Shown piece after piece: positions 22,166 through 31,900 of a stretch of DNA of 56,003 nt (its first letter is position 1; each line of letters begins with the position of its first letter). The position numbers were made by a program, and so were the translations under genes. Below the pieces are notes generated by a model. That model searched no databases and was not told the DNA's origin. It saw only the letters and a list, made by a program, of their open reading frames with translations. Origin of the DNA: Gnetum montanum (taxonomy: Eukaryota; Streptophyta; Gnetopsida; Gnetales; Gnetaceae); assembly GCA_015680685.1 (NCBI GenBank), contig MNCI01000908.1, forward strand, positions 174,948 through 230,950, in the 5' to 3' direction.

Positions 22166-23395
22166 TTGACAATTTTGCAAGATAATTGCCAAATGGATGA
22201 AACTTTATCTGCGCTCCTAGTTTTAACAGGCCCACACGGGGAAATCATTAGACAATTTGATCCCACACTAGTAGAAACTAACCTTGCCCTCGATGATGCA
22301 ACCATAGCCATGTTGGAAACATCTCTAGATTTGCCAGAACAATCGATGCGCATGCTAGATTTCGAAGCTGGAGATGTAACCGAAGACCCCCTTAACGAGG
22401 TCTCTATGGTTACACATAAAGGTGAGACTAAAACTCTTAAGGTTAGTTCTTTACTAGACCAAAAGGTACATGATAACATAAGGTAGGTCCTCCAGAACAA
22501 CATCACAGTGTTTGCATGGTCATATGAAGATATGCCGGGACTAGACCCAAGATTAATACAGCACAACATAATTCTAGAGCCTCATATCAAAGCAGTTAGA
22601 CAAAAAGCATAAAAAATTAAGCCAGAAGTTGCGCTAGTAGTACGTGATGAGATCACTAAACTATACCAGGCTAGTTTTATTTGTACGGTCGATTACTCAG
22701 ACTGGGTATCTAACATTGTAGTTGTTCCTAAGAAGACCGGAGGGATACGCATCTGCATAGACTTCTGAGACTTGAACAAAGCTACAATCAAGGATAATTT
22801 CCCATTACCGAATATCGACCAACTAGTGGATACAACCATTGGGCATGCGCTTTTATCCTTCATGGATGGCTTCTCAGGCTACAATCAAATACGCATCAAC
22901 TCAGAACACCAGCTGACAACTACCTTTATGACACCCTGGGGGACCTTTTGTTACACCATGATGCCTTTCGGTTTAAGAAATACCGGAGCTACGTATCAAC
23001 GAGCTGTGACATATATCTTTAGCGATTACCTCCTAGGGAGACTGAATGATTATGTTGACGATATACCTGTTAAGTCTATAAAGGTAGAAGATCATTCGGA
23101 GGATTTGGAGTTAGTCCTTAAAAGATGCTCTAAGTATGATCTCCGGCTAAACCCAATGAAGTGCGTATTCGAAGTCAAAACTGGACTCATGCTGGGGTTT
23201 GTGGTATCGAAAACTGGTATACGAGTAGACCTTGACAAAGTCAAAGCCATTGTTGAATTGACACCCCCTACAAACCTCAAGCAATTACGCGTGTTGCAAG
23301 GGAGGTTACAGTTTATCAGGTGGTTCATTTCGAGATTAATCGATAAATTGCACCTTATGCAGCAACTGCTAAAAAATGGGGTTAATTTCGAATAG
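22166..23395 (+). pseudogene. E3 reverse transcriptase
   Basis: One frame, broken by three stops (22,484, about 22,610 and 22,766; the last turns the expected D-F-R-D-L-N into a stop). Motifs in order: F-A-W-S-Y-E-D-M-P-G-L-D-P, W-V-S-N-I-V-V-V-P-K-K, F-P-L-P-N-I-D-Q-L-V-D, F-M-D-G-F-S-G-Y-N-Q-I, T-P-W-G-T-F-C-Y-T-M-M-P-F-G-L, and the catalytic box N-D-Y-V-D-D-I, which is intact. L-G-F-V-V-S-K-T-G-I and a thumb-like segment follow. It would copy the element RNA in virus-like particles. The frame is the same as for RNase H and the C-terminal half of integrase. Confidence 0.88.
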
Positions 23396-23870
23396 ATAGA
23401 CGATTGTCAGTGTGCGTTTGACAGCTTGAAGCAAGAACTTCAATGCTTGCCAACAGTATTCCCACCACAAAGGGATCAACCATTTTACATCTACCTCGCA
23501 ACATCAAACGTAGCCTTAGCTGCATTACTCTATCAAAAGAGAGATGATGGGTCAGAAGTACCCATATATTACTTGAGTCATGCTCTATGTGCGTATGAAA
23601 TGAGGTACAATGAAGTAGAGTGTAATTGCTTAGCATTAGTATTTACGCTCAAAAAATGCAAACACTATCTCTTTCGTAGCCAGGTCAACATAATCTGCAA
23701 AAATAACATCCTTAGAGCTATTACACATAACCTGTACGAAAGTAGTAAAATAGCTCGTTAGAAAGCTACCACGGCAGAATTCGATCTGCATTATATTGGT
23801 CAATCTTCTACGAAAGGCCAAGCGATAGCTGACCAACTGATAACATTGCCTATAGACAGTCAAGCAACCA
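23396..23870 (+). pseudogene. E3 RNase H domain 1
   Basis: Follows RT after a stop at 23,393 that corresponds to a Trp codon. Motifs: F-Y-I-Y-L-A-T-S-N-V-A-L-A-A-L-L, then E-V-P-I-Y-Y-L-S-H-A-L, E-M-R-Y-N-E-V-E and a K-H-Y-L-F-R segment. The first catalytic Asp expected in the Y-L-A/D-x-S segment is not visible, which is typical of the degenerate first RNase H of Tat elements. A stop at 23,759 interrupts it. Confidence 0.75.
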
Positions 23871-23919
23871 TAGAGCCTGAATTTCTAGATGAGAATGTAC
23901 ATAGTTTAAACCATGTTTT

Positions 23920-24340
23920 AACAGACCTCGAAGCAACGTTATATTTTGACAGAGCTTCAACTGCTAGAGGCGGCAGTGCCGCACAGTCATTTCGCTATCA
24001 CCTGAGGATGTACGTCTTCATGCTTACCGCTTGACCTTTCCCTATACGAACAACGTGGCAGAGTACAAGGGATTCCTCAGGGGATTATTAATAGCCAAAG
24101 AGCTTGATGTTCGACACCTGGCAATTAGGGGTGATTCGATGCTTGTTATAAATCAAATCATAGGAGTCTACGCCTGCAAGGCTGCACATTTATAGCCCTA
24201 CTGTGATATGGCTAAAGGTCTTCTGAAGTAGTTCACAACGATCGATGCCCAACACATACCTCGAAACGACAACATGCTAGCTGATGCACTAGCTACATTA
24301 GCTTTAAACGTGTCATCGCACCTGTTCGACACTTGTCTTG
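23920..24340 (+). pseudogene. E3 RNase H domain 2 (archaeal-type), frameshifted
   Basis: Begins with L-Y-F-D-R-A-S-T-A-R-G-G in the pol frame, then shifts frame near 23,975; the rest (P-E-D-V-R-L-H-A-Y-R-L-T-F, N-N-V-A-E-Y-K-G-F, R-G-D-S-M-L-V, N-D-N-M-L-A-D-A-L-A) reads in another frame. The four acidic positions D, E, D, D are all present. A second RNase H after the first defines the Tat lineage. Two stops follow the G-D-S motif. Confidence 0.8.
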
Positions 24341-25662
24341 CCTTAATAACAGATTGTATATATTTTTATCATTCAGGTGGCGCAAATATCTTCACTGCTC
24401 GAGGATAGAATGCCAGAGTGGTACGACAGCATTAAAAATTACCTCTTGCATGGCGAACCACCACATGAGCTAACACGCGTGTAGAAAGATGCAATTCGCA
24501 AGTGAGCTAGGTAGTACGTCATCATAGGAGATAGTACCCTCTGTAGACGCTCTTTTGATGGAGTACTGCTTACTTGCGTTAACAAAGACTAGGCACAACG
24601 TATAGTCGGCGAAGTCCACAAGGGATTATGCGAAGGACACGTAGTGCCATGATCCATGGCCTCTAAAATCCATCACTTAGGGTATTATTGGCCATACATG
24701 GAAAAATATTATCTTACAAAGGTTAAAACATGCGACACGTGTCAGCGTTATGCAAACCTTATACATGTGTTGCCTATAGAACTACACACGACTCAGATAA
24801 CATGCCCCTTTCAATGATGGGGATTAGACATTATAGGGCCTATCACACCGAAATCTTTCGCAGGTCATAGCTTCATAATCACCACCACTGAGTACTTCAC
24901 GAAGTGGGTGGAAGCCATCCCTTTGTGAAAGATCACGTCTCAAAAGATCTGTCATTTCATTCTAGATAACATTGTAACTAGATTTGGTCTCCTAATGACT
25001 ATCGTGACCAACAATGGGCCATAATTTAGCAGTTTGGAAACCAAATCCTTTTGTGACAACCTTGGTATCAAATAATCTTTTTCCTCGCCTTATTACCCAC
25101 AAGCGAATGGTCAAGCTAAAGTGACAAACAAGGTCATTATCAACTTACTTAAGAAAATGCTCGACAGTAACAAGAGACGGTGGCATGAAAAGATCCTCTA
25201 TGTGCTATGGGCGTATCGTACCACATACAGAACAGCTACAAACAGTACACCCTATAGTCTAGTCTATGGATCTGAAGCGGTGCTACCCCTTGAATTACAA
25301 GTTCCTTCTCTGCGGATGGTTCTCTCCATGATTATGAATGACGTTCAACACATTGAGTCTCGGATCATGGATTTGGATTTAGTAGAGGAGAAGCGAATAC
25401 AGACACTTGATACTAGCAAAAAGTATCAAGATAAGAAATGGCAGAAACACCATCATAATCTTCAACAACGTCCTATCGAGAAGGGAGATTTGGTTCTCAA
25501 GGCCATTCGCGAACCAATAGGCAAGTTCTCTGCAAACTAGGAGGGCCCTTTCTTGGTAGCTGATGTGTATGGCAACGGTGTATTCAAGTTAGCAAATATC
25601 AACAGCAACGAGTTACCAAATCCTGTGAACCATATATATCTGAAGCGGTACTACATCTAGCT
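24341..25662 (+). pseudogene. E3 integrase
   Basis: Starts about E-D-R-M-P-E-W-Y-D-S and contains an HHCC zinc region (H-K-G-L-C-E-G-H, then C-D-T-C-Q-R-Y), G-L-D-I-I-G-P-I, K-W-V-E-A-I-P, then the core. Of the three catalytic acids only the first remains: the second is Asn (T-N-N-G-P) and the Glu is Lys (N-G-Q-A-K-V-T-N). Both changes are G-to-A. About eight stops lie in the first half; from 25,121 to 25,540 it is open for 139 codons (K-R-R-W-H-E-K, L-W-A-Y-R-T-T, P-Y-S-L-V-Y-G-S-E-A). The end is G-P-F-L-V-A and N-H-I-Y-L-K-R-Y-Y. Confidence 0.85.
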
Positions 25663-25674
25663 GCATATCCGGTG

Positions 25675-26240
25675 TTAACAACTAGCAATAATCATCCGCT
25701 ACGACGCTAAACTGGCAACAATCGTCCACTACAACGTAAAACTGACACTCTCTTCACACGTCCGCCATGATGATAAACTGGCAATAGTCGTCCACTACAA
25801 CGTAAAACTGGCACTTTCTGCACGCGTTCGCCATGATGCTAAACTGGCAACAATCGTCCGCCACAACGTAAAACTGGCAAGTTGCAACAGTCCGCTACGA
25901 CGTAAAAATGGCATTTCATGCACACGTCCGCCACGACGCCAAACTGGCACCGGCTGTCCGCCATGACATAAAAATGGCACAGGTAAGTATCTATCTGCTG
26001 AGACATGAAACCAGCACAGATCTGTCCTTAGGTCACAACATGAAACTGGCATCCATAGCACAGTCTACTGAGACCATAAATCAGCTCTACCACCGTCCAC
26101 TATGACGTAAAACTAGCATTTTTCAGTCCGCCCAGACTTTAAACTAGGACCATGGTCTGCTGGGACTTAAAACCAGCAAAGGTAGTCTACTAGGACTTAA
26201 AACTGGGACCTATAGACCGCCAACATGCAAATCAAGCGAG
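25675..26240 (+). repeat. Irregular tandem array after E3 integrase, about 17 units
   Basis: Units of 28-37 bp with the core GTCCGCYAYGACGTAAAACT then GGCA, separated by short variable stretches; units get more diverged to the right, turning into CTGCTGGGACTTAAAACCAGC-like forms. The core is clearly related to the minisatellite at 17,359-17,502. The array makes long false frames on both strands. Confidence 0.85.
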
Positions 26241-27420
26241 CGTAATCATCTCTCTATGGCTGCAAAACAAACGGGGTTGGGATGTTGGGACAGCCCTAGC
26301 TTTGCTACCTCACAGGCATTCTACTGATTCCTCGGATGTGCTAAAAGGCATACTACTGACCCCTCGAAGATACTGTCACTGCACCCATTTCAGCAGTGGC
26401 ACCTCTGAGAGGTTAGTTTCGCCGCCTGAAGCCATAAAGGAGTGCTCATCAACCACAACCTTAGGGATCTCCACTCATCATCACTATCAGGCTCTGGCTT
26501 CACAGATTCACCTAGCTAGTTCTTTGCATAACCAGTCAAGTGCAATGAGTCTGATGATCTTTGGCGGCAATATGCTGGGCCGAGCATCATCATTGAAGAC
26601 CCTAGCCTCTCGCTATGGTTCCTCCTTCACGGCCTGCTCACTTTGTCTCATCCCAAACGGTACTTGTTTCAAGAACCTCTTCGGTGATTCAACTACGCAA
26701 TGGTGTCCTTTGTTTTCTTCTTTGGTCATAGGTTACTTGCTACGGGGATGTCGTTCAAAGGTGCATTCATCTGAGCGGTGAAATACATACAGCATTTTGA
26801 GATGGCCGCTTAGGTTAGCCTGTCCACTCAGGAGTGCATCCCTGTTTTCCTCATAATCCCACCTCTAGCTCTTACTTTCCTGCATCTCCATCATCTGTTT
26901 CCCTTATGCAAAATGTGAATACGCAGCATATGCTTTCCGCATCCACATTACAATCAAGTCCATAAACCGGCGTAACGCAACTCACCTAGTGGACGCCAAA
27001 AAAAAAGAGTGGGTTGGCAAAATGGATGAAACACAACTCATCCAGGCTGTGCAGATGCAACACAATTCGTCTATGCAAGCCCATTCATCTACAAAATAAC
27101 GGCATAACTCCATGCAAACGTAATCGCAGGAGAAGGCCTAAGTGCTTATGCGTGAAAAACTATACTCACACATTTGTGTCTTCCCCGAACCTCATTTGAG
27201 TCTTTCCTGAACATCACTTGAGTCTTCCCTAAACCTCTCTCCTCTTACCTCTGTACGAATTCCCTCACGTACCATTTTATCTCCTATTTCCCTCATTTCC
27301 GCACTTCTACTTTGACAGGACAACACTTGAGTAACCATTGATGAACGCTGTTGGTACTTTTCCCCATCCGGTGTTTTGTATTCTTTGTCGACATCTTTCA
27401 GGCAAGCCCTCTAAACATCA
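26241..27420 (+). other. E3 3' non-coding region
   Basis: No recognised gene. A 160-codon frame at 26,302-26,781 has no ATG start (it begins at TTG), is Ser/His/Leu-rich without any family signal, and may be chance or a remnant. The section near 27,000-27,110 repeats ACACAA-containing words. TTACGC-type words are scarcer than in the LTR. Confidence 0.5.
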
Positions 27421-27435
27421 ACAAAGAGGGGCCAT
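27421..27435 (+). promoter_or_regulatory. E3 polypurine tract
   Basis: ACAAAGAGGGGCCAT directly before the TG that opens LTR2. Purine-rich and in the expected place for plus-strand DNA priming. Confidence 0.75.
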
Positions 27436-28993
27436 TGAAACACCATAGAAATTTTGAATCGGCCTAAGGCGAACATTCATGATTCGGGCGAAAGTTTGCG
27501 ACAAAAATCCAGAAGACAGAGCAAGGCAAAGAGGCACGTAGCATCAAGTCTTCAAGTTTCTTGCAAATTTTAACCTTACTTTGTTTTCTCTCTTTATGCT
27601 ACATTATGCAACATAGCGTACTGTCCCTCAGCGTAACTCTGTTTAACATAGCCCAATATCAGAAAGTAACTTACTTCGGCAATTTTGATGAAGTTTAAGG
27701 TTTAAGACTTGTCGCATATTCTACTAAGTCTTTTGTTCAGGGCTAAGTTTATGCTCCATTACGCATAGTAGCGTAATGAGCTCCCAGAAAGTCAAAGTCA
27801 GAGTCCAAAGAAGTGTGAGATTGATTTCTTCTTTTTTGCAGATTGGTCGCTTTACGCTCATTACGCTACGCAGCGTAGACAAACATAATTTATTGTAAAG
27901 ATGATCATTTTTACGCTCTATTACGCTTTGCGGCGTAAATGAGCATAAAATAGCTTGAATCAACTAGCTCTATGCTCTATTATGCTTTGCCACGCAACGC
28001 AGCGTAAACAAGTGTAATATAGCGTAAAGCCAGCTAAAGCAGTACCAGATACACACCTGCTATCCACACGCACAATACACTAATGAGCGTATTGTGTGTA
28101 ATCATGAAGCGGCTTCGGCAAAAGTGGTTGACAGCATACCTTGCCAAGTCAACGGTATTTTGAAGGTTCGAGACACGTGTCATCAGGGCTGCACCTTCTC
28201 CACATACTACCAAACCTATAAATACTCCAGTTGGCAAAGAAAGAAAGGGGGGAGCTCATCTTCATCTTGGGCTTTTTTGGGCAACTATCACCTTTTGAGC
28301 AGAGACAGAAGACATTTGCTTGAGCATTAGCAACAGGAGCGATCAATCCTTTGGCGAAAATACAGTTCTCTCCATTGGCGATCATTGGCAGCTTTGAGCA
28401 GAGCCTATCGAAGGCAAAGGGAGTAGATCAGAGATCGAGAGATCATCTGGCGCGGTTGGCAAGATTTATTGATCAAAAATAGTTGATCGATAGACATCAA
28501 GACTTGACCTTCCTTGCATTCCATCTTTGGTTTTCGAGGTAGATTGAGCTTCATTCTGTACTCCTTGTTGAGCAGTTTTCTTGTTATTTTGTGTATGCTT
28601 CACACAAGATAAGCGGAGTTTGCCATTGGAACTTTGTATACAATATACTCAGTCTTTGGGTCAAAACATAGATCTTGGAATTACGCATCCTTCTTAAATC
28701 CGATCCTCCTTGTCACGTTGACGTTGTCGTTATTTCAATTCATTTACATCATTTTCTACTCCTTTTACGATTTATCGAATCAAATTGTTTTGCGGAATAT
28801 CTATATAATACACATATTATCACAATATTCGCCAATTTACTGATTGAGTAAATCCCTATCTGATCGACAAGACCATTCAGGGCACCGTGGATTCGTTTTC
28901 TCCAGCATGGCCCTCGCACGGATCCGTGGTCAAGACTGTGTACACTGATTTTCATTTGGTAGTTTCCAGCGACTGACATTTTCCATCGTTACA
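27436..28993 (+). repeat. E3 LTR2
   Basis: 1,558 bp, TGAAACACC to CGTTACA, aligning along its whole length with LTR1; most differences are transitions. TATAAATA at 28,217-28,224. It is followed not by host DNA but by a second primer site and gag, so it is an internal LTR of a recombined element. Confidence 0.92.
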
Positions 28994-29789
28994 GTTTTCT
29001 AGCACTAGAAGGAGGGCCTGAACCTCTGATCCATATTTTACAGGTAGCCCTGTAAGCGATCCATACCCACGTCTATAAAAAATGTAAACGTAATACCTCT
29101 AGGGAAGTTTATGAAAAATTGTGTGGTGTAGATTGGTCATAGCAACGATTCCTTTGGAATCCTACAGGGTAAAAGGCCCATTCATAATTTTGTTTGGCCG
29201 TCGCCTTTTAGATCCTATCATTTTTTGTCATTAACCTATCTGAGAAATGGATTCTGCATATGCAACCACTGCCACTATGATCACCACTGACTCAGGTGCC
29301 ACATCCATAAATCCCATTCCCGAACCAGCTTCCGGCACAATAGGACCTCAGGGACCGTCGTGTCGTTCATTGAGGTTATAGGGCAAGGATCCTGCTTTCA
29401 TCATCATGACCCCTGAAGAGTAAAATTTCATTTGCATCAAGATCCAGGCAAAACTTGCCCTTAGCTGAGCCGAGATTGAGGCGAAACGAAACTATGAGCT
29501 GATCCACAGAGGGGGCCAAGATTTTACCCCTACCGCGTATGACATTATCCCCCTGACCAAACATTATCATGAACTCCTGACCCAACTGGTTATGGCTAGG
29601 AGTCAGGCTACACGGTCCATTCTAGAACCTCAAAACGGGGAAGAAGAGGAAGATGAATTCGCAGCCCAATCTGAACACATAGATTCATACCATACCCTCA
29701 GCCCCCATACATACATAAATCCCCTGTTTCCTCTCACCAGAGAAGCCTCCCATCTCAACTCAGTCATGACTACCCAAACCCATATTCCT
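28994..29789 (+). pseudogene. Second, partial E3 internal region (primer site, leader, gag start)
   Basis: A near copy of 14,013-14,770: primer-site sequence, leader, and gag from an ATG at 29,247. It has its own stops (one at 29,379-29,381, another at 29,422) and about 34 bases in the leader near 29,080-29,115 that the first copy lacks. It stops abruptly at ATATTCC near 29,789, where the sequence jumps into an LTR tail. The shared ATATTC at the junction points to a microhomology deletion. Confidence 0.85.
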
Positions 29790-29952
29790 GTCAATTTACT
29801 GATTGAGTAAGTCCCTGTCTGATTGACAAGACCGTTCAGGGCACCACGGATTTGTTTTCTCCAACATGGCCCTCGCACGGATCTGTGGTCAAGACTGTGT
29901 ACACGGATTTTCATTTGGTAGTTTCTAGTGATCGATGTTTTCTGTCGTTACA
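29790..29952 (+). repeat. E3 LTR3, last about 160 bp only
   Basis: Matches 13,849-14,012 of LTR1 and 28,833-28,993 of LTR2 from GTCAATTTACTG to the terminal CGTTACA. It is followed by AGTGA (29,953-29,957), the second target duplication, so this is the true right end of E3. Confidence 0.9.
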
Positions 29953-30173
29953 AGTGACATCACATCACCATTCTAAGACCAGTCCATCCCCTTGAGACAC
30001 AAGAGTTCTCACATAGAATAACCACCATTCCTTATTAGAGAAGAAAAGAGAAGTAGGAAGTGAGATAGGGCCTTAGTTAGAGGAAACCTTCAAGCATGGG
30101 TAACATGTCTTTCTAATCCCATAACCAGTTCTTGTAGTCCATTTATTTTGTCTAAGGGATGTGCTTTGAATTC

Positions 30174-30216
<43 letters not shown>

Positions 30217-31050
30217 GAAACCACACCATGCAAAGACTTATTCAACTTCATATTATTGGTCCACACAAAATGATAAGAAATTCATGAAAACACATATGCA
30301 CCCAAACAAGAAAAAAGGTACAAAGAGTATTAAATCCCCTTGAAGTCACATCCTATTCAAACCTTTGAATCCTTTCCAAATCTAGAAACTACCAAAGTTA
30401 CAAGTTTGTTAAAGTTTATTAATGAAAAAGGGACCACACATTTCCAGAACAAGGAAAACCATAGAGTTTGTGGATGGGTTGATGTTATGGACTCATGACC
30501 TATTACATGAAAAAGAAATCATTTCCTAATTATCAATAACAAAATTCAAAGCTAGAATCTAGACACCAATAATCAAATAACTAGATAACACATGTTGACA
30601 TCAATTAAATCACACTATACCTAGTTGGCAATAAGACACTTATTATTAAAACATGAAAAGAAAATCACATTCAAATAAATAAAAAAATATAAGACATTGT
30701 AAAATATTTAAGAAAAAGAAAACATACTAATGATGCTGTAAAATAAAAACTTTGAAAGATTAATAATGTAAAAAATAAAAAGTGTAAAATAAAGAATGTG
30801 TAAAATAAAAAGTTATAAAAATAATAAGGTGTAAAATAAAAACATGTAAAACAAAAATGTGAAAAACTAAAGAGTCACTTATATAGTTAGCATGGATGGT
30901 CATCTCCCCCATGACTGAGTTTGAAGGGAGAAATGCGACATGTTGAATGTGGTTGTCCATTTTATGGAGATGTTTGTTGTTCTAGCCTATGTTGGCTCAT
31001 GGAAAGGTTTTTTCTATTTTATATTAACCAAAGACCTATTGTTTGGGTCC
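29953..31050 (-). other. E2 3' non-coding region, part 2
   Basis: Continues the sequence interrupted at 12,402; homologous to E1 7,815-8,880 including the block of GTAAAATAAAAA-like words at 30,760-30,870. It contains a (CT)n microsatellite. Near 31,050 it switches abruptly to protease-region sequence: everything that E1 has in between (RT, RNase H, most of IN) is missing. Confidence 0.7.
30177..30212. repeat. (CT)n microsatellite
   Basis: About 18 perfect CT units inside the E2 3' region. E1 has a short TC-poor stretch at the same place (near 8,040), so the expansion is specific to this copy. Confidence 0.95.
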
Positions 31051-31900
31051 TTAGCAAGTTCCATGCATTTTGTGCTACTTGTAAAATTAGCTATCAGCCA
31101 TTGGGTGCCCTCTAGTTTAATGGCTACTATGTACAAGCACTTGTGAATTTTAGGTTCAATTGCACACTGATTATATGCAGCCATGGATATGCTTTTGATG
31201 GATCATAACTTCCACACACAGTTGCACCTAGTATCATTGTACACAATACATGGAATTTTCTTTCTATTAATTAAACCAAACTCATTTTCCTTGAAAATCT
31301 CCAAGGAAAGGTTATGGATGCCTATACTTGCATAAACGGTGTTGATCCAAGCTCCTCCCATAATGATAAGAAAGTCCTTGTTGCAATTGTCAACCTTGAT
31401 TACAAGGAAGTCAACAAGATAAGCCCACCCATAGATAGTGGTCATAATATTCTCTACCAATCCTAAAGGAACAATGATAGACTAGTCTTCTAACTCTAGA
31501 TGAATGTCACTTTTCTTGAGAGGTGGCAAGTTCCAAGATTTGTACACTTCATAGGAAATTAGATTCATGCCTAAACTTGAATCAAGAAGAGCTTTGCATG
31601 GGTAATTTTTGAAAATCTATAGGTAAATAAGAGGACTTCTATAATCAAATAGTTTCTTAGGAAAATTGCTAGCCTTGATCCAATTAGATATGACATGATT
31701 TATCATGACTTTGTGGGCCTAAGAAGATGTTTGGTTTGAAGGGACCTTGATAGGATTTAATGTAGAGGATGGAGGACAGATAGGATGTTTGGTTGCATTG
31801 GTCTATGAGGGCCTTTTAGAACTTTTAGTGCAAAAGAATGGCCTCTTCTAGGATCAATGTTATGAGCCACTCAGTTGGGAAGTTGTCTTTATATTGATAG
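31050..31900 (-). pseudogene. E2 protease region, decayed
   Basis: Reading down from about 31,610: A-L-L-D-S-S-L-G-M-N-L-I-S, which is the aspartic protease site with Gly replaced by Ser (E6 has D-S-D at the same place). Then the run from 31,460 to 31,203 (85 codons) with G-W-A-Y, D-F-L-V-I-K-V, I-I-M-G-G-A-W and G-I-H-N-L-S-L-E, matching E6 at 44,080-44,340 residue by residue in most places. It ends at the deletion junction at about 31,050. Confidence 0.75.

Larger units (their letters stand above)
12403..29952 (+). mobile_element. E3, Tat-type Ty3/gypsy retrotransposon with three LTRs
   Basis: The element begins TGAAACACC at 12,403 and ends GTTACA at 29,952, flanked by the 5-bp target duplication AGTGA. 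Order: LTR1, primer site, gag, protease, an antisense multi-exon gene, RT, RNase H, a second RNase H, integrase, a repeat array, polypurine tract, LTR2, then primer site and partial gag again, then the tail of a third LTR. Two RNase H domains in tandem are the signature of the Tat lineage. LTR1 and LTR2 look about 90 percent identical by eye, and the GC content is visibly higher than around it, so E3 is the youngest element of the nest. Stops, frameshifts and two lost integrase catalytic residues show it is not autonomous now. Confidence 0.9.

Noticed and set aside
25795-26105. Cys/Trp-rich minus frame and its plus counterpart
   Set aside because: Translated tandem array after E3 integrase, not a protein.
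26302-26781. 160-codon plus frame in the E3 3' region as an accessory gene
   Set aside because: No ATG, no motif, no support from another copy; kept only as a remark in the non-coding region.
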